From the NCBI RefSeq assembly GCF_012726175.1, contig NZ_JAASAD010000002.1, positions 455,559 through 519,558 on the forward strand: a stretch of DNA of 64,000 nucleotides, read 5' to 3'. Position 1 is the stretch's first letter; every line of letters begins with the position of its first letter. This document shows, in pieces, positions 55,642 through 62,278 of this stretch. The notes beneath the pieces were generated by a model. It searched no databases. It was not told the DNA's origin and worked only from the letters and a program-made list of their open reading frames with translations. A program made the translations under genes and the position numbers. The DNA comes from Micromonospora sp. HNM0581 (GTDB taxonomy: Bacteria > Actinomycetota > Actinomycetes > Mycobacteriales > Micromonosporaceae).

Positions 55642-56709
55642 ATGGTTGCGACCGCGCCGGCCAAGAAGCCGACCCTGCGGACGATTCCCGTCAGCAAGAT
55701 CGAGGCGGACCCGGACCAGCCCCGCAAGCAGTTCACCGAGGAGGAGCTGACCGAGCTGGCGGCGTCGATGACCAAGCTCGGCCAGCTCCAGCCGGTCGCC
55801 GTCCGCAAGACGGGCAAGCAGGGCCACTACCGCCTGGTCGTCGGCGAGAGGCGCTGGCGGGCCGCCCTCCAGGGCGGCATCGAGAGCCTGGCCGCGATGG
55901 TCTGGGAGATGGACGACGAGGCGGCGTTCATCGCGCAGGTCGCCGAGAACGTCAACCGGCAGGACATGACGCCGATGGAGGAAGCCGCCGCCTACGCGCG
56001 CCTCGCCGACGCCGGCTGGGAGACGCGGGCGATCGCCGAACTGTTCGGCAAGAGCGAGCCGTACATCGGATGGCGGATCGACCTGCTCGGGCTCATCGAC
56101 GACGCGAAGCAGCTCGTCGCCAAGGGGCAGCTGCAGGTGGGCGTCGCCTGGTACGTGTGCCGCCTGTCGCCCGACCAGCAGCGGCGGTTCCTGGTCAAGT
56201 GGGCGCGCGGCGAGTTCTCCTCGGCGCGGGACGCCGAGGCGTTCGCCAAGGCGTGCAAGGCGGCCGAGGAGCAGGCCGAGTTCTTCCAGCTCGACAAGGA
56301 AGAGCACAGCGAGGAGGCGCAGGCGAAGGTCGCCGAGGAGCGCAAGAAGGTGGTGAGCAAGATCGAGCGGTTGGACGCGGCCGGGAAGATCCTGCACGAG
56401 CTGGCGCAGATGGACGCCGAGGAGCTGGCGCGGCTGCTCGCCGGCGCGGAGGGCGGCGTGGCCGGGCACCGGCAGCGCGTCGACGACCTCCGCTCGCTCG
56501 CGGGCAAGGTGTCGTCGAAGCTGCGCAAGGCGCAGGCTCTGGCCGCCGCGGTCACCGTCGAACTGGCACCCGAGGCCGTCGTGGCAGTCCCGGCGGAGGT
56601 CGTCGACGTGACGTCGGTCGGCCCGGCGAAGGTGGACCCGAACTGCACCTGGGAGGGCCACGCCGACGCGGTGCAGGAGGCCGGGATGTGCCCGGTGTGC
56701 CAGCACTGA
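55642..56709 (+). CDS. ParB/Spo0J-like protein
   Basis: This 355-residue protein has the ParB N-terminal domain (IPVSKIEADPDQPRKQFTEE), the CTP-binding GERRWRAA box, the AENVNRQDMTPMEEAAAYAR motif and a helix-turn-helix (WETRAIAELFGKSEPYIGWR). The C-terminal part is a coiled coil ending in a Cys/His cluster (NCTWEGH...CPVCQH). ParB proteins slide on DNA from parS sites. With the ParA-like ATPase at 46868, this gives a potential partition pair. Such a system would suit a plasmid-like prophage, but ParB-like proteins can also regulate transcription. Confidence 0.8.
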   Translation: MVATAPAKKPTLRTIPVSKIEADPDQPRKQFTEEELTELAASMTKLGQLQPVAVRKTGKQGHYRLVVGERRWRAALQGGIESLAAMVWEMDDEAAFIAQVAENVNRQDMTPMEEAAAYARLADAGWETRAIAELFGKSEPYIGWRIDLLGLIDDAKQLVAKGQLQVGVAWYVCRLSPDQQRRFLVKWARGEFSSARDAEAFAKACKAAEEQAEFFQLDKEEHSEEAQAKVAEERKKVVSKIERLDAAGKILHELAQMDAEELARLLAGAEGGVAGHRQRVDDLRSLAGKVSSKLRKAQALAAAVTVELAPEAVVAVPAEVVDVTSVGPAKVDPNCTWEGHADAVQEAGMCPVCQH

Positions 56710-56725
56710 GCGTGCCACGATGCGG

Positions 56726-56749
56726 CGCCCCGCGCGGATGCGCGGGGCG
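56726..56749 (+). terminator. Terminator after ParB-like gene
   Basis: CGCCCCGCG (56726-56734) pairs with CGCGGGGCG (56741-56749), followed by TTCG. Confidence 0.75.
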
Positions 56750-56831
56750 TTCGTGCCGTCCGGGCCAACCCTGTCCGGGCGCCCGCGGGAGTGCGTATGC
56801 TCCGGGCGTGGAGGCCCGGGGAGCCGTGAGC

Positions 56832-56845
56832 TGTACGGCCGCAGT
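56832..56845 (+). promoter_or_regulatory. TACGGCCGCA operator abutting promoter P7
   Basis: TGTACGGCCGCAGT ends immediately before TTGACC, so a bound protein would compete with RNA polymerase at P7. Confidence 0.65.
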
Positions 56846-56874
56846 TTGACCGTAGTATCCGACTAGAATACAAT
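56846..56874 (+). promoter_or_regulatory. Promoter TTGACC-17-TACAAT (P7)
   Basis: TTGACC (56846-56851), a 17-base spacer, TACAAT (56869-56874) and GTTTATGTATC. It starts the terminal small-gene operon 56,879-59,559. Confidence 0.8.
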
Positions 56875-56878
56875 GTTT

Positions 56879-57229
56879 ATGTATCACTCTCGGCTGTTGG
56901 AGGCGATCGGCGCGTGCAGCGTGGTCACGGTCCTGTGGGCCTGGCCCCTGCCGCACGAGCCGGCCGCCCTCCAGCAGGCGATGCGACAAGCGCAGGCCGA
57001 GCTCTACCAGCAAGCGCGGATGCTGGACGCGGTCCCGCTCGGGCCGGCGACCTACCGGGTCGCCCTCTGGGCGGTGTTCGACACCCACGTCGGCCCGGCG
57101 CTCGTCGCGGAAGTGAAGGCAGCTCGACTGCCGGAGGAACCGAACAGAGAGGGGACAGCTGTGCCCGCAAGGTATACGGCCGCAATGAGCCACTGCGGCC
57201 ACCGATTGCCGCGAGGAGGGCTCGCGTGA
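56879..57229 (+). CDS. Small hypothetical protein, first gene of the right-end operon
   Basis: The frame (VVTVLWAWPLPHEPAALQQA, then MLDAVPLGPATYRVALWAVF) is protein-like but its start is unclear: ATG 56879 lies at the expected transcription start, which would make it nearly leaderless; TTG 56897 and GTG 56921 are alternatives. The length is 116 residues from 56879. It contains an operator copy (57173-57187) within the coding region. No family is recognised. Confidence 0.5.
   Translation: MYHSRLLEAIGACSVVTVLWAWPLPHEPAALQQAMRQAQAELYQQARMLDAVPLGPATYRVALWAVFDTHVGPALVAEVKAARLPEEPNREGTAVPARYTAAMSHCGHRLPRGGLA
57173..57187 (+). promoter_or_regulatory. TACGGCCGCA operator inside coding region
   Basis: TATACGGCCGCAATG lies inside gene 56879 with a partial inverted copy (CACTGCGGCC) nearby. 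Intragenic copies are typical of stoperators that block elongation. Confidence 0.6.
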
Positions 57230-57702
57230 GGTCGATCGAGGAGATCGAGGAGGACGCCCGCCAGGTCAAGGCGGCCCTGCCCGGCTACGCCGCGATCCGC
57301 GACGTGGCCACCGCAGCGCTGACCGGGATGGCGGAAGACCTCGGCCTGGACCTGGAGGATCGGGACGTCCGCGACCTGGCCACCGCCGTGGTCGACGCGA
57401 TCCACAAGCCGGCCGAGCTGCAAGGCATCTCGTTCGCCTGCACCGTCGCCGACATGGAGGTGGCCGCCAACGACCGGTGGCTGCTCAAGCCGGCGAGAGA
57501 GAAAGCCGCGAGCGACCCCGACGCTCGCAAGACGCTGCCCTACCTGGAGCAGTACGCCGAAGGCGTCATGAAGGTCCGCAACGAGCTGGTCGAGCGGCTG
57601 GCCCGGGTCGGCCGCCAGTGGATGGCGGAGCGGCGGCCGGCGGCGGTCGCGGCGCTACCCGCGCCGGCCGAGGCCCGAGCCGAGACGATGGCGGCGGCAT
57701 GA
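57226..57702 (+). CDS. Helical hypothetical phage protein
   Basis: The 158-residue protein is almost all helix (RSIEEIEEDARQVKAALPGY, then DLATAVVDAIHKPAELQGIS). It starts at a GTG overlapping the previous stop (GTGA), with GAGGAGGG upstream, and its stop overlaps the next ATG (ATGA). The function is unknown. Confidence 0.6.
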   Translation: MRSIEEIEEDARQVKAALPGYAAIRDVATAALTGMAEDLGLDLEDRDVRDLATAVVDAIHKPAELQGISFACTVADMEVAANDRWLLKPAREKAASDPDARKTLPYLEQYAEGVMKVRNELVERLARVGRQWMAERRPAAVAALPAPAEARAETMAAA

Positions 57703-57953
57703 TCGGGCCCGTCGTCGCCGTACCGCAGCTCGACCCGGAGCAGGCCGCCCGCGTCCGGGCGGCGTGGGAGCAGCTGCGCCGGCAGATCGCCGAAGCCGTC
57801 GAGGCGCTGCGGGAGCTGTTCCGCCAGTTCGGTGCCGCCCTCCGTCGCGCCCTCGCCCCGCTGGTCCGCTTGACGGACCAGCGGCGGGTGCGGCTGCGGG
57901 TGATGCACCTCGCGTACCGGAGGCGGCTGCGGAACCGGCGGCGGGGCCGGTAG
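57699..57953 (+). CDS. Small amphipathic, Arg-rich phage protein
   Basis: The 84-residue protein has one long amphipathic helix (ARVRAAWEQLRRQIAEAVEA) and an Arg-rich end (RRRLRNRRRGR), probably nucleic acid-binding. It is coupled by overlap to both neighbours. Confidence 0.55.
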   Translation: MIGPVVAVPQLDPEQAARVRAAWEQLRRQIAEAVEALRELFRQFGAALRRALAPLVRLTDQRRVRLRVMHLAYRRRLRNRRRGR

Positions 57954-58222
57954 TGGCCGGCACGGAAGCGGAAACGGCGCGGGACCGGGCGTTGGCCCGG
58001 GCCCGCGCCACCCGGCGTGAGACGGGAGCCGAGCTGCCCCCGCGACACCGCCGGCCGCCCGCACCGCCGCCGCCGGCCGCCGCGCCGGTCACCGACAGCG
58101 TGGCGGCCCTGGCCACCCGGTACCTCGTCGACGGCTACACGCCCGAGGACGTGGCCGAGCGGTTCGGGGTCGACCGCGGCTGGTGCCGGGCGATCGCCGC
58201 CCGAATGCGAGGGAGGAGGTAG
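57953..58222 (+). CDS. Small HTH protein
   Basis: This 89-residue protein has a basic, Pro-rich N-terminus and a C-terminal helix-turn-helix (RYLVDGYTPEDVAERFGVDR, then GWCRAIAARMRGRR) of the WhiA/sigma region 4-like kind used in small phage regulators. It starts at a GTG overlapping the previous stop (TAGTG). Confidence 0.6.
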   Translation: MAGTEAETARDRALARARATRRETGAELPPRHRRPPAPPPPAAAPVTDSVAALATRYLVDGYTPEDVAERFGVDRGWCRAIAARMRGRR

Positions 58223-58225
58223 CCG

Positions 58226-58405
58226 ATGCCTGACCAGGTGCCGGCCAGCCCCGACGAGGAACCCGTCGAGTGCGAGGACTGCGGACGCCCGGTGTGGACG
58301 AAGCGCGCCCGCATAGAGCGGGTGGGACCGAAGTGCCGCCGCAAGCGGCTGGAGTTGATGGGAGGAGCAGCATGGCGACGATCGTCAGGCTCGGGAACCA
58401 GCTGA
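58226..58405 (+). CDS. Small zinc-finger protein (DUF6011-like)
   Basis: The 59-residue frame starts at ATG 58226, with GGGAGGAGG upstream, and contains ECEDCGRPVWTKRARIERVG followed by PKCRRKR: a CxxC...C pattern with the phrase CGRP..., as in the actinophage DUF6011 small proteins. It overlaps the next gene by 34 bases. Confidence 0.6.
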   Translation: MPDQVPASPDEEPVECEDCGRPVWTKRARIERVGPKCRRKRLELMGGAAWRRSSGSGTS

Positions 58406-58629
58406 TCACGCCGATGGTGGAGGCGAAGGCGGTCCTACCGCTCCCGCTGCCACCGGACGCCGCACCGGCCGGCGACGGCGAGGTCATCGAGCTGGAGCTG
58501 CTGACCATCCAGGGCCCCCCGTCGGTGGTCGCGTCCGCTCTGGACGCCCTGGCCTCGCACCTGGACGACCTGGTCCCGACGATCGGGACGCTCTACGACG
58601 ACCACCGTGCAGAGCCCAATGGGGGATGA
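58372..58629 (+). CDS. Small hypothetical phage protein
   Basis: The 85-residue protein (ATIVRLGNQLITPMVEAKAV, then VIELELLTIQGPPSVVASAL) has a mixed beta-alpha pattern and GGGAGGAG upstream of ATG 58372. It overlaps both neighbouring genes. No family is recognised. Confidence 0.55.
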   Translation: MATIVRLGNQLITPMVEAKAVLPLPLPPDAAPAGDGEVIELELLTIQGPPSVVASALDALASHLDDLVPTIGTLYDDHRAEPNGG

Positions 58630-59044
58630 GTTGCAGCTGTTCACGAACCGCTACCAGCGGTTCCAACCCGACCAGGGGGCGCCGGTCCGCACGACCGTCG
58701 GCGCTCCCCGGTTCCCGTTGCCGTACGACCTGGCCGGGTACGCCCGGCTCCTCGCGCCGACCTACGGAATGCTCAAGATGGCCGAGGGCCCGTACCGGCA
58801 CATCTATCTGGAGCGGCTGGAAGCCGCCGGCGTTGACCTGATCTCCGAGCAGCTTGCCGAGATCGCCGACTACGCCGGCACCGATCGGCTCGTCCTGCTC
58901 TGCTTCTGCGACCTGTCTGTGCCCGCGCCGGACAACTGGTGCCACCGGCGCATGTTCGCCGCCTGGTGGGAAGAGCAGACGGGCCGCGAAGTCCACGAAC
59001 TGGCCGAGCGGCGCGAACCGCCGGCCCCGACCTTGTTCGACTGA
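58619..59044 (+). CDS. DUF488-like phage protein
   Basis: From ATG 58619 the 141-residue protein (LQLFTNRYQRFQPDQGAPVR) includes DRLVLLCFCDLSVPAPDNWC followed by HRRMFAAWWEEQTGREVHEL. The LLC...CHR...A.W pattern is that of DUF488-family proteins. GTG 58607 and TTG 58631 are alternative starts. The activity of the family is not established. Confidence 0.6.
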   Translation: MGDELQLFTNRYQRFQPDQGAPVRTTVGAPRFPLPYDLAGYARLLAPTYGMLKMAEGPYRHIYLERLEAAGVDLISEQLAEIADYAGTDRLVLLCFCDLSVPAPDNWCHRRMFAAWWEEQTGREVHELAERREPPAPTLFD

Positions 59045-59058
59045 CCGAAGGAGTTCAC

Positions 59059-59559
59059 GTGGAAATGACTCTTGACCGGCCGCCCTCCGAGACGGGCGCA
59101 CCCCTCGACCTCGACATCGACCTGCAACCCGGCGAGTCCGGGTACTTCTCCGGGGAATGGCTGGAGTACCCATACGACGGCGGCCGCCGTTTCGAGTCGG
59201 CGTACGCCGGCACGCTGATCCGCCGCTGGGAAGGCTGGGCGGTGTGGGAGTGCACCCGCGAGGTTGCTGAGGGGATCGTCGCCGACCAGGAGGCCGCCCG
59301 CCGGCACCTGCGCGCGACCCTCCAGGCGGAGGGCACCGTCGAGCCGAGACTGACCAGAATGGTCGACGCCGACGTGCCGGAGATGCGGTGGGATGGCGAC
59401 GTGATCATGGTAGACCGGCGTCCGTACGGTGAGGACGAGCCGGAGCTGCGGATCGCGCCCGACGAGCGCGGCATGTACGTGGTGATGGGCGGCAACTGGA
59501 TGTGGGAGGAAGTCCCGGTCGACGCCGCTGACACCGTGTACGGGTCCGTGGCACTGTAG
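59059..59559 (+). CDS. Hypothetical protein at right end of the prophage
   Basis: The 166-residue protein starts at GTG 59059 (GGAG seven bases upstream, within the TTCACGTGGA motif); the ATG two codons on is less well placed. It is acidic with Trp-rich strands (IRRWEGWAVWECTREVAEGI, then VVMGGNWMWEEVPVDAADTV). It is the last gene before the terminator and attachment-like site. The role is unknown. Confidence 0.6.
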   Translation: MEMTLDRPPSETGAPLDLDIDLQPGESGYFSGEWLEYPYDGGRRFESAYAGTLIRRWEGWAVWECTREVAEGIVADQEAARRHLRATLQAEGTVEPRLTRMVDADVPEMRWDGDVIMVDRRPYGEDEPELRIAPDERGMYVVMGGNWMWEEVPVDAADTVYGSVAL

Positions 59560-59569
59560 CCGTACAGGT

Positions 59570-59594
59570 GGGGCCGGTCCGCTGGGCCGGCCCC
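59570..59594 (+). terminator. Terminator at prophage right end
   Basis: GGGGCCGG (59570-59577) pairs with CCGGCCCC (59587-59594), followed by TTCCGCTT. Confidence 0.75.
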
Positions 59595-59650
59595 TTCCGC
59601 TTGGGCAAGATCAACGGTGATCCCGGCGGGATCACCGGCGGGAACAGCGG

Positions 59651-59690
59651 GCTACAAGCGGCTACAAGCGGGCACGAGTAGACACAAGCT
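59651..59690 (+). repeat. Four 10-bp units GCTACAAGCG, candidate integrase arm sites
   Basis: GCTACAAGCG occurs twice in perfect tandem (59651-59670), followed by two degenerate units (GGCACGAGTA, GACACAAGCT), all in exact 10-bp steps. Tyrosine integrases bind such short repeats beside attachment sites. They lie 40-80 bases before the tRNA-like remnant. Confidence 0.5.
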
Positions 59691-59731
59691 GAGCAGGGCC
59701 GATAGGATCGCCGCAGGTCAGCGACCCGAGC

Positions 59732-59761
59732 CGTGGGGGTTCAATCCCCCCTCGGACACCA
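59732..59761 (+). other. 3' end of a tRNA-Leu-like sequence: attachment-site remnant
   Basis: GGGGGTTCAATCCCCC forms a complete T-arm and is followed by CTCGGACACCA, a tRNA 3' end with discriminator A and encoded CCA. The implied partner GTCCGAG fits actinobacterial tRNA-Leu, but no 5' half or anticodon arm is present in the 90 bases upstream. Integrating elements that use tRNA genes leave exactly such a duplicated 3' end at the distal attachment site. I therefore read it as attR (or attL of the next element). Confidence 0.7.
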
Positions 59762-59812
59762 GTTTTGGTGGAGCTTCACCAGGCGTGAGCCAGATTCGAT
59801 TCCGCACTGGTA

Positions 59813-59920
59813 TCTGACTCGGCCCTCCTCGGCGAGCTGCTCGGTCGGGTCGACCTGCGCGAGCTGCTCGACGCGGAGGTGCTCGCCGAGACTGCCCCGC
59901 ATACCTGCGATACCGCATGA
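59813..59920 (+). pseudogene. Short remnant of a host gene
   Basis: A 36-codon open stretch with no start (LLGELLGRVDLRELLDAEVL, then AETAPHTCDTA and a stop) lies just beyond the tRNA-like end. It reads like the interior of a larger protein, possibly a helicase-type C-terminal region. Identity is tentative. The gap 59,560-59,986 otherwise holds the terminator, arm-like repeats and attachment remnant listed separately. Confidence 0.3.
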
Positions 59921-59986
59921 TCGTGGGCGTCGGCGGGCCGTACATGGCCGTCGGCGCGTTGCGGCGCTTTTGCGGTTGGGTCGGTC

Positions 59987-60472
59987 ATGACACCAACCCG
60001 CTGCCGCGACCGCGAGCGACTCATCGGCGTGCTCATTCCGGTCCCGCTTCCCGATAGACCGCGCCCCGGTTCGGCGCCGATGCCGGCGCTGCCCACACCC
60101 CGTTCACCAGCGGCCGCCTCACGGGACGAGGTCTTGATCGGTATGGCGCGTCCGGACCGATCCGGGCGGGTGACCGAACGCGGCCTGATGGGGGCGTTGC
60201 GCTGGTCGTCGGGCCACCGTATCGACATCTACCCACAGCGGGGAATGCTGGTGATCGCGTCAGCGCCAGCCGGACAACACGCGGTGGGTAGCCGAGGGGA
60301 GTTGCCGTTACCGGCCAGCGTGCGGCAGATGTGCGCGATCCTGCCGGGGCAACCGCTGCTGCTCGCCGCCCTGGTCGCCCATGATCTGCTGGTGATCCAT
60401 CCGGCCAGTAGCGTCGCACGGCTGCTGGCCGACCTTCACACCCAGGTGATCGGTGGTCGTCGTGTCGGCTGA
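59987..60472 (+). CDS. AbrB/MazE/SpoVT-type DNA-binding protein
   Basis: The 161-residue protein ends with a domain (SGRVTERGLMGALRWSSGHR, then IDIYPQRGMLVIASAPAGQH) resembling the AbrB-type proteins that precede tyrosine integrase genes in many actinomycete integrative elements. It could regulate integrase expression. The start is uncertain because residues 1-45 are Pro/Arg-rich. It overlaps the integrase start by 20 bases. Confidence 0.6.
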   Translation: MTPTRCRDRERLIGVLIPVPLPDRPRPGSAPMPALPTPRSPAAASRDEVLIGMARPDRSGRVTERGLMGALRWSSGHRIDIYPQRGMLVIASAPAGQHAVGSRGELPLPASVRQMCAILPGQPLLLAALVAHDLLVIHPASSVARLLADLHTQVIGGRRVG

Positions 60473-61475
60473 TCCCGCCCGTGTCGCTACTGCCCGGCAG
60501 ATGCTGGCCCATCTGGGTGTCACCCTCGCCGATCTGCAGGCCGAGCCCGGTCCGGGCCTGCCGACGCTGGCCGAGTACCTGCCCCAGGTTGTCGCCGCGG
60601 CCGGACCGGGCACCCGCCGCACATATGGCACCTACTGGCAGCGGATGGCCGCCGTGTGGGGCGACCGCCCGTTGGACGCGGTCGCGGCCAGCGACATCGA
60701 GGCCCTGCAGCGACAGGCCGCAGCGACCGCCCGGTCACGGCGTAACAGCCGCAGCGGTCGTCACGCCGGCGAGCTCGTGATCGCCGCTGCCCGCGCCATC
60801 TACAACCGGGCTATCGCCGACGGGCTCATCGACGCCGCTGCCAGCCCCGCCCACCGGGTGGTCAAGCCCCGCCGACTACCGAGCACCCGCCGCGCCCTGA
60901 CCCCCGACGAACTGGAGGAAATCAACCTCGCTGCTCGTACCAGCGGCAACGACGTCATCCTCGACGCCCTGCTGCTGCGTCTGCACACCGAGACCGCCTG
61001 CCGCCGTGGCGGCGCCCTCGCGCTGCGACTGGCCGACCTGAACACAGACCGCGGGCTGGTGCGACTGACCGAGAAGGGCGCCACCCTGCGCTGGCAACCC
61101 ATCACGCTCGACCTGGCCGCTCACCTCGACGATCACGCCCGCATCCGTGGCGCGGTCTTGCCCACCGACCGGCTGTTGCGTTACCGCAATGGTCGGCCGA
61201 TCACCAGCCGCCGCTACGACCACCTGTGGAAACGCATCGGCGAACAGCTTCCGTGGGTGGCCGCCCAGGGCATCTCCACCCACTGGCTACGCCACACCAC
61301 CCTGACCTGGGTCGAACGCCACTACGGCTACGGCATCGCCCGCGCCTACGCCGGACACACCGACTCCACCGGCCCAGCCACCACCACGTACATCAAAGCC
61401 GACCTGCAAGCAGTCGCCACCGCACTGGCCGCCATGACCGGCCAACCACACCCGCTCGCCCACACTCGGAGGTGA
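60453..61475 (+). CDS. Tyrosine site-specific integrase
   Basis: The 340-residue recombinase has all catalytic residues: Arg184 in TETACRRGGALALRL, Lys208 in TEKGATLRW, His277 and Arg280 in STHWLRHTTL, His302 in AGHTD and the nucleophile Tyr313 in ATTTYIKAD. The N-terminal core-binding domain is at about 38-135 (LAEYLPQVVAAAGPGTRRTY). It is intact, unlike the serine recombinase inside the prophage. Lying 690 bp right of the tRNA-like attachment remnant, it may belong to the prophage or to an adjacent element in the same tRNA gene. GTG 60462 is an alternative start. Confidence 0.9.
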   Translation: MVVVSADPARVATARQMLAHLGVTLADLQAEPGPGLPTLAEYLPQVVAAAGPGTRRTYGTYWQRMAAVWGDRPLDAVAASDIEALQRQAAATARSRRNSRSGRHAGELVIAAARAIYNRAIADGLIDAAASPAHRVVKPRRLPSTRRALTPDELEEINLAARTSGNDVILDALLLRLHTETACRRGGALALRLADLNTDRGLVRLTEKGATLRWQPITLDLAAHLDDHARIRGAVLPTDRLLRYRNGRPITSRRYDHLWKRIGEQLPWVAAQGISTHWLRHTTLTWVERHYGYGIARAYAGHTDSTGPATTTYIKADLQAVATALAAMTGQPHPLAHTRR

Positions 61476-61669
61476 TGCCAATCGCCGACGTGGAAGCCCA
61501 CGTTTGCGGGATACCTGCCGGCCAACAGCCTCACCAACCTCGGCCACGTTCACCAAAGCCCTCTTCCGAGGGCGATTCACGTACTTTGTGTGTTGGGCAG
61601 TGAGGGCTTCCACTCGGCCGGGCGGGCGACGTCGTCGTGCTGGCCGGGCACGTCGCGGTGCGCCATCAA

Positions 61670-61945
61670 TCAGCGAGCGGATTCCGCCCAGACGTGGGCG
61701 CCCGTCACCTCGACGCCCGGCACCTTTGCCAGTAGTCGATCGGGATCGGCCAGGCTGGTGATGCTGCGGAGTAGGTCGTCCCCGAGTTCTGCGGCAGCAC
61801 TCTCGAGATCGTCCTCTTCGTCGTCCCAGTCGATGTTCGCGGCGCGCAGGTGCTGGACGGCGAGTTCGGTGATCGCGGCGGGGTCGTCGACACGGACGGT
61901 GAGGCGGCAGTGAACCTGCACCGTCGCGGATTGCGGCGTCGTCAT
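61670..61945 (-). CDS. Small acidic hypothetical protein
   Basis: This 91-residue protein (TVQVHCRLTVRVDDPAAITE, then AANIDWDDEEDDLESAAAEL) is a beta-alpha fold rich in Asp/Glu. It reads toward the integrase gene. No family is recognised. Confidence 0.6.
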   Translation of the reverse strand: MTTPQSATVQVHCRLTVRVDDPAAITELAVQHLRAANIDWDDEEDDLESAAAELGDDLLRSITSLADPDRLLAKVPGVEVTGAHVWAESAR

Positions 61946-62278
61946 GTGTTGATGCTCCCATGATCGGTGCCGGGATGGCGTGCCGCCTCACTCGGAGGAT
62001 GAAAGAGCTGGTCAATGCATCGGGCAACTGAGATATATAAGATACTTAACAGATCGAAGCGATGTCGCGCAACCCTCGACCCTCCGTGTTGACGCATAGG
62101 TGCAGGTCAGCCACGGGTGACGGCTTAGTCACCCAGACTTCACTTGATCGATACGGAGCGTGCTGTTTCACTTACCGGGTCGGAGCGAGTCATCGCTACC
62201 AGATCGACGGGGGTTGGCGCCCGGACGTCGTGCTGGATCGCTTCAACACATCCATCCTGTCCGTCCACATTGGAGGCG
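61946..62278. other. 333-bp intergenic region upstream of the Rhs-type gene
   Basis: The stretch contains a locally AT-rich patch (about 62,030-62,055, with ATATATAAGATACTT) that could hold the promoter for the secreted-protein gene. No further feature is clear. Confidence 0.4.

Noticed and set aside
26965..56874. Dispersed repeats as a CRISPR array
   Set aside because: The repeats are tens of kilobases apart, overlap promoter elements and have no regular spacers; no cas genes are present.
59675..59761. Complete tRNA gene
   Set aside because: Only the T-arm and acceptor 3' strand can be drawn; no matching GTCCGAG 5' strand, D-arm or anticodon arm lies upstream.
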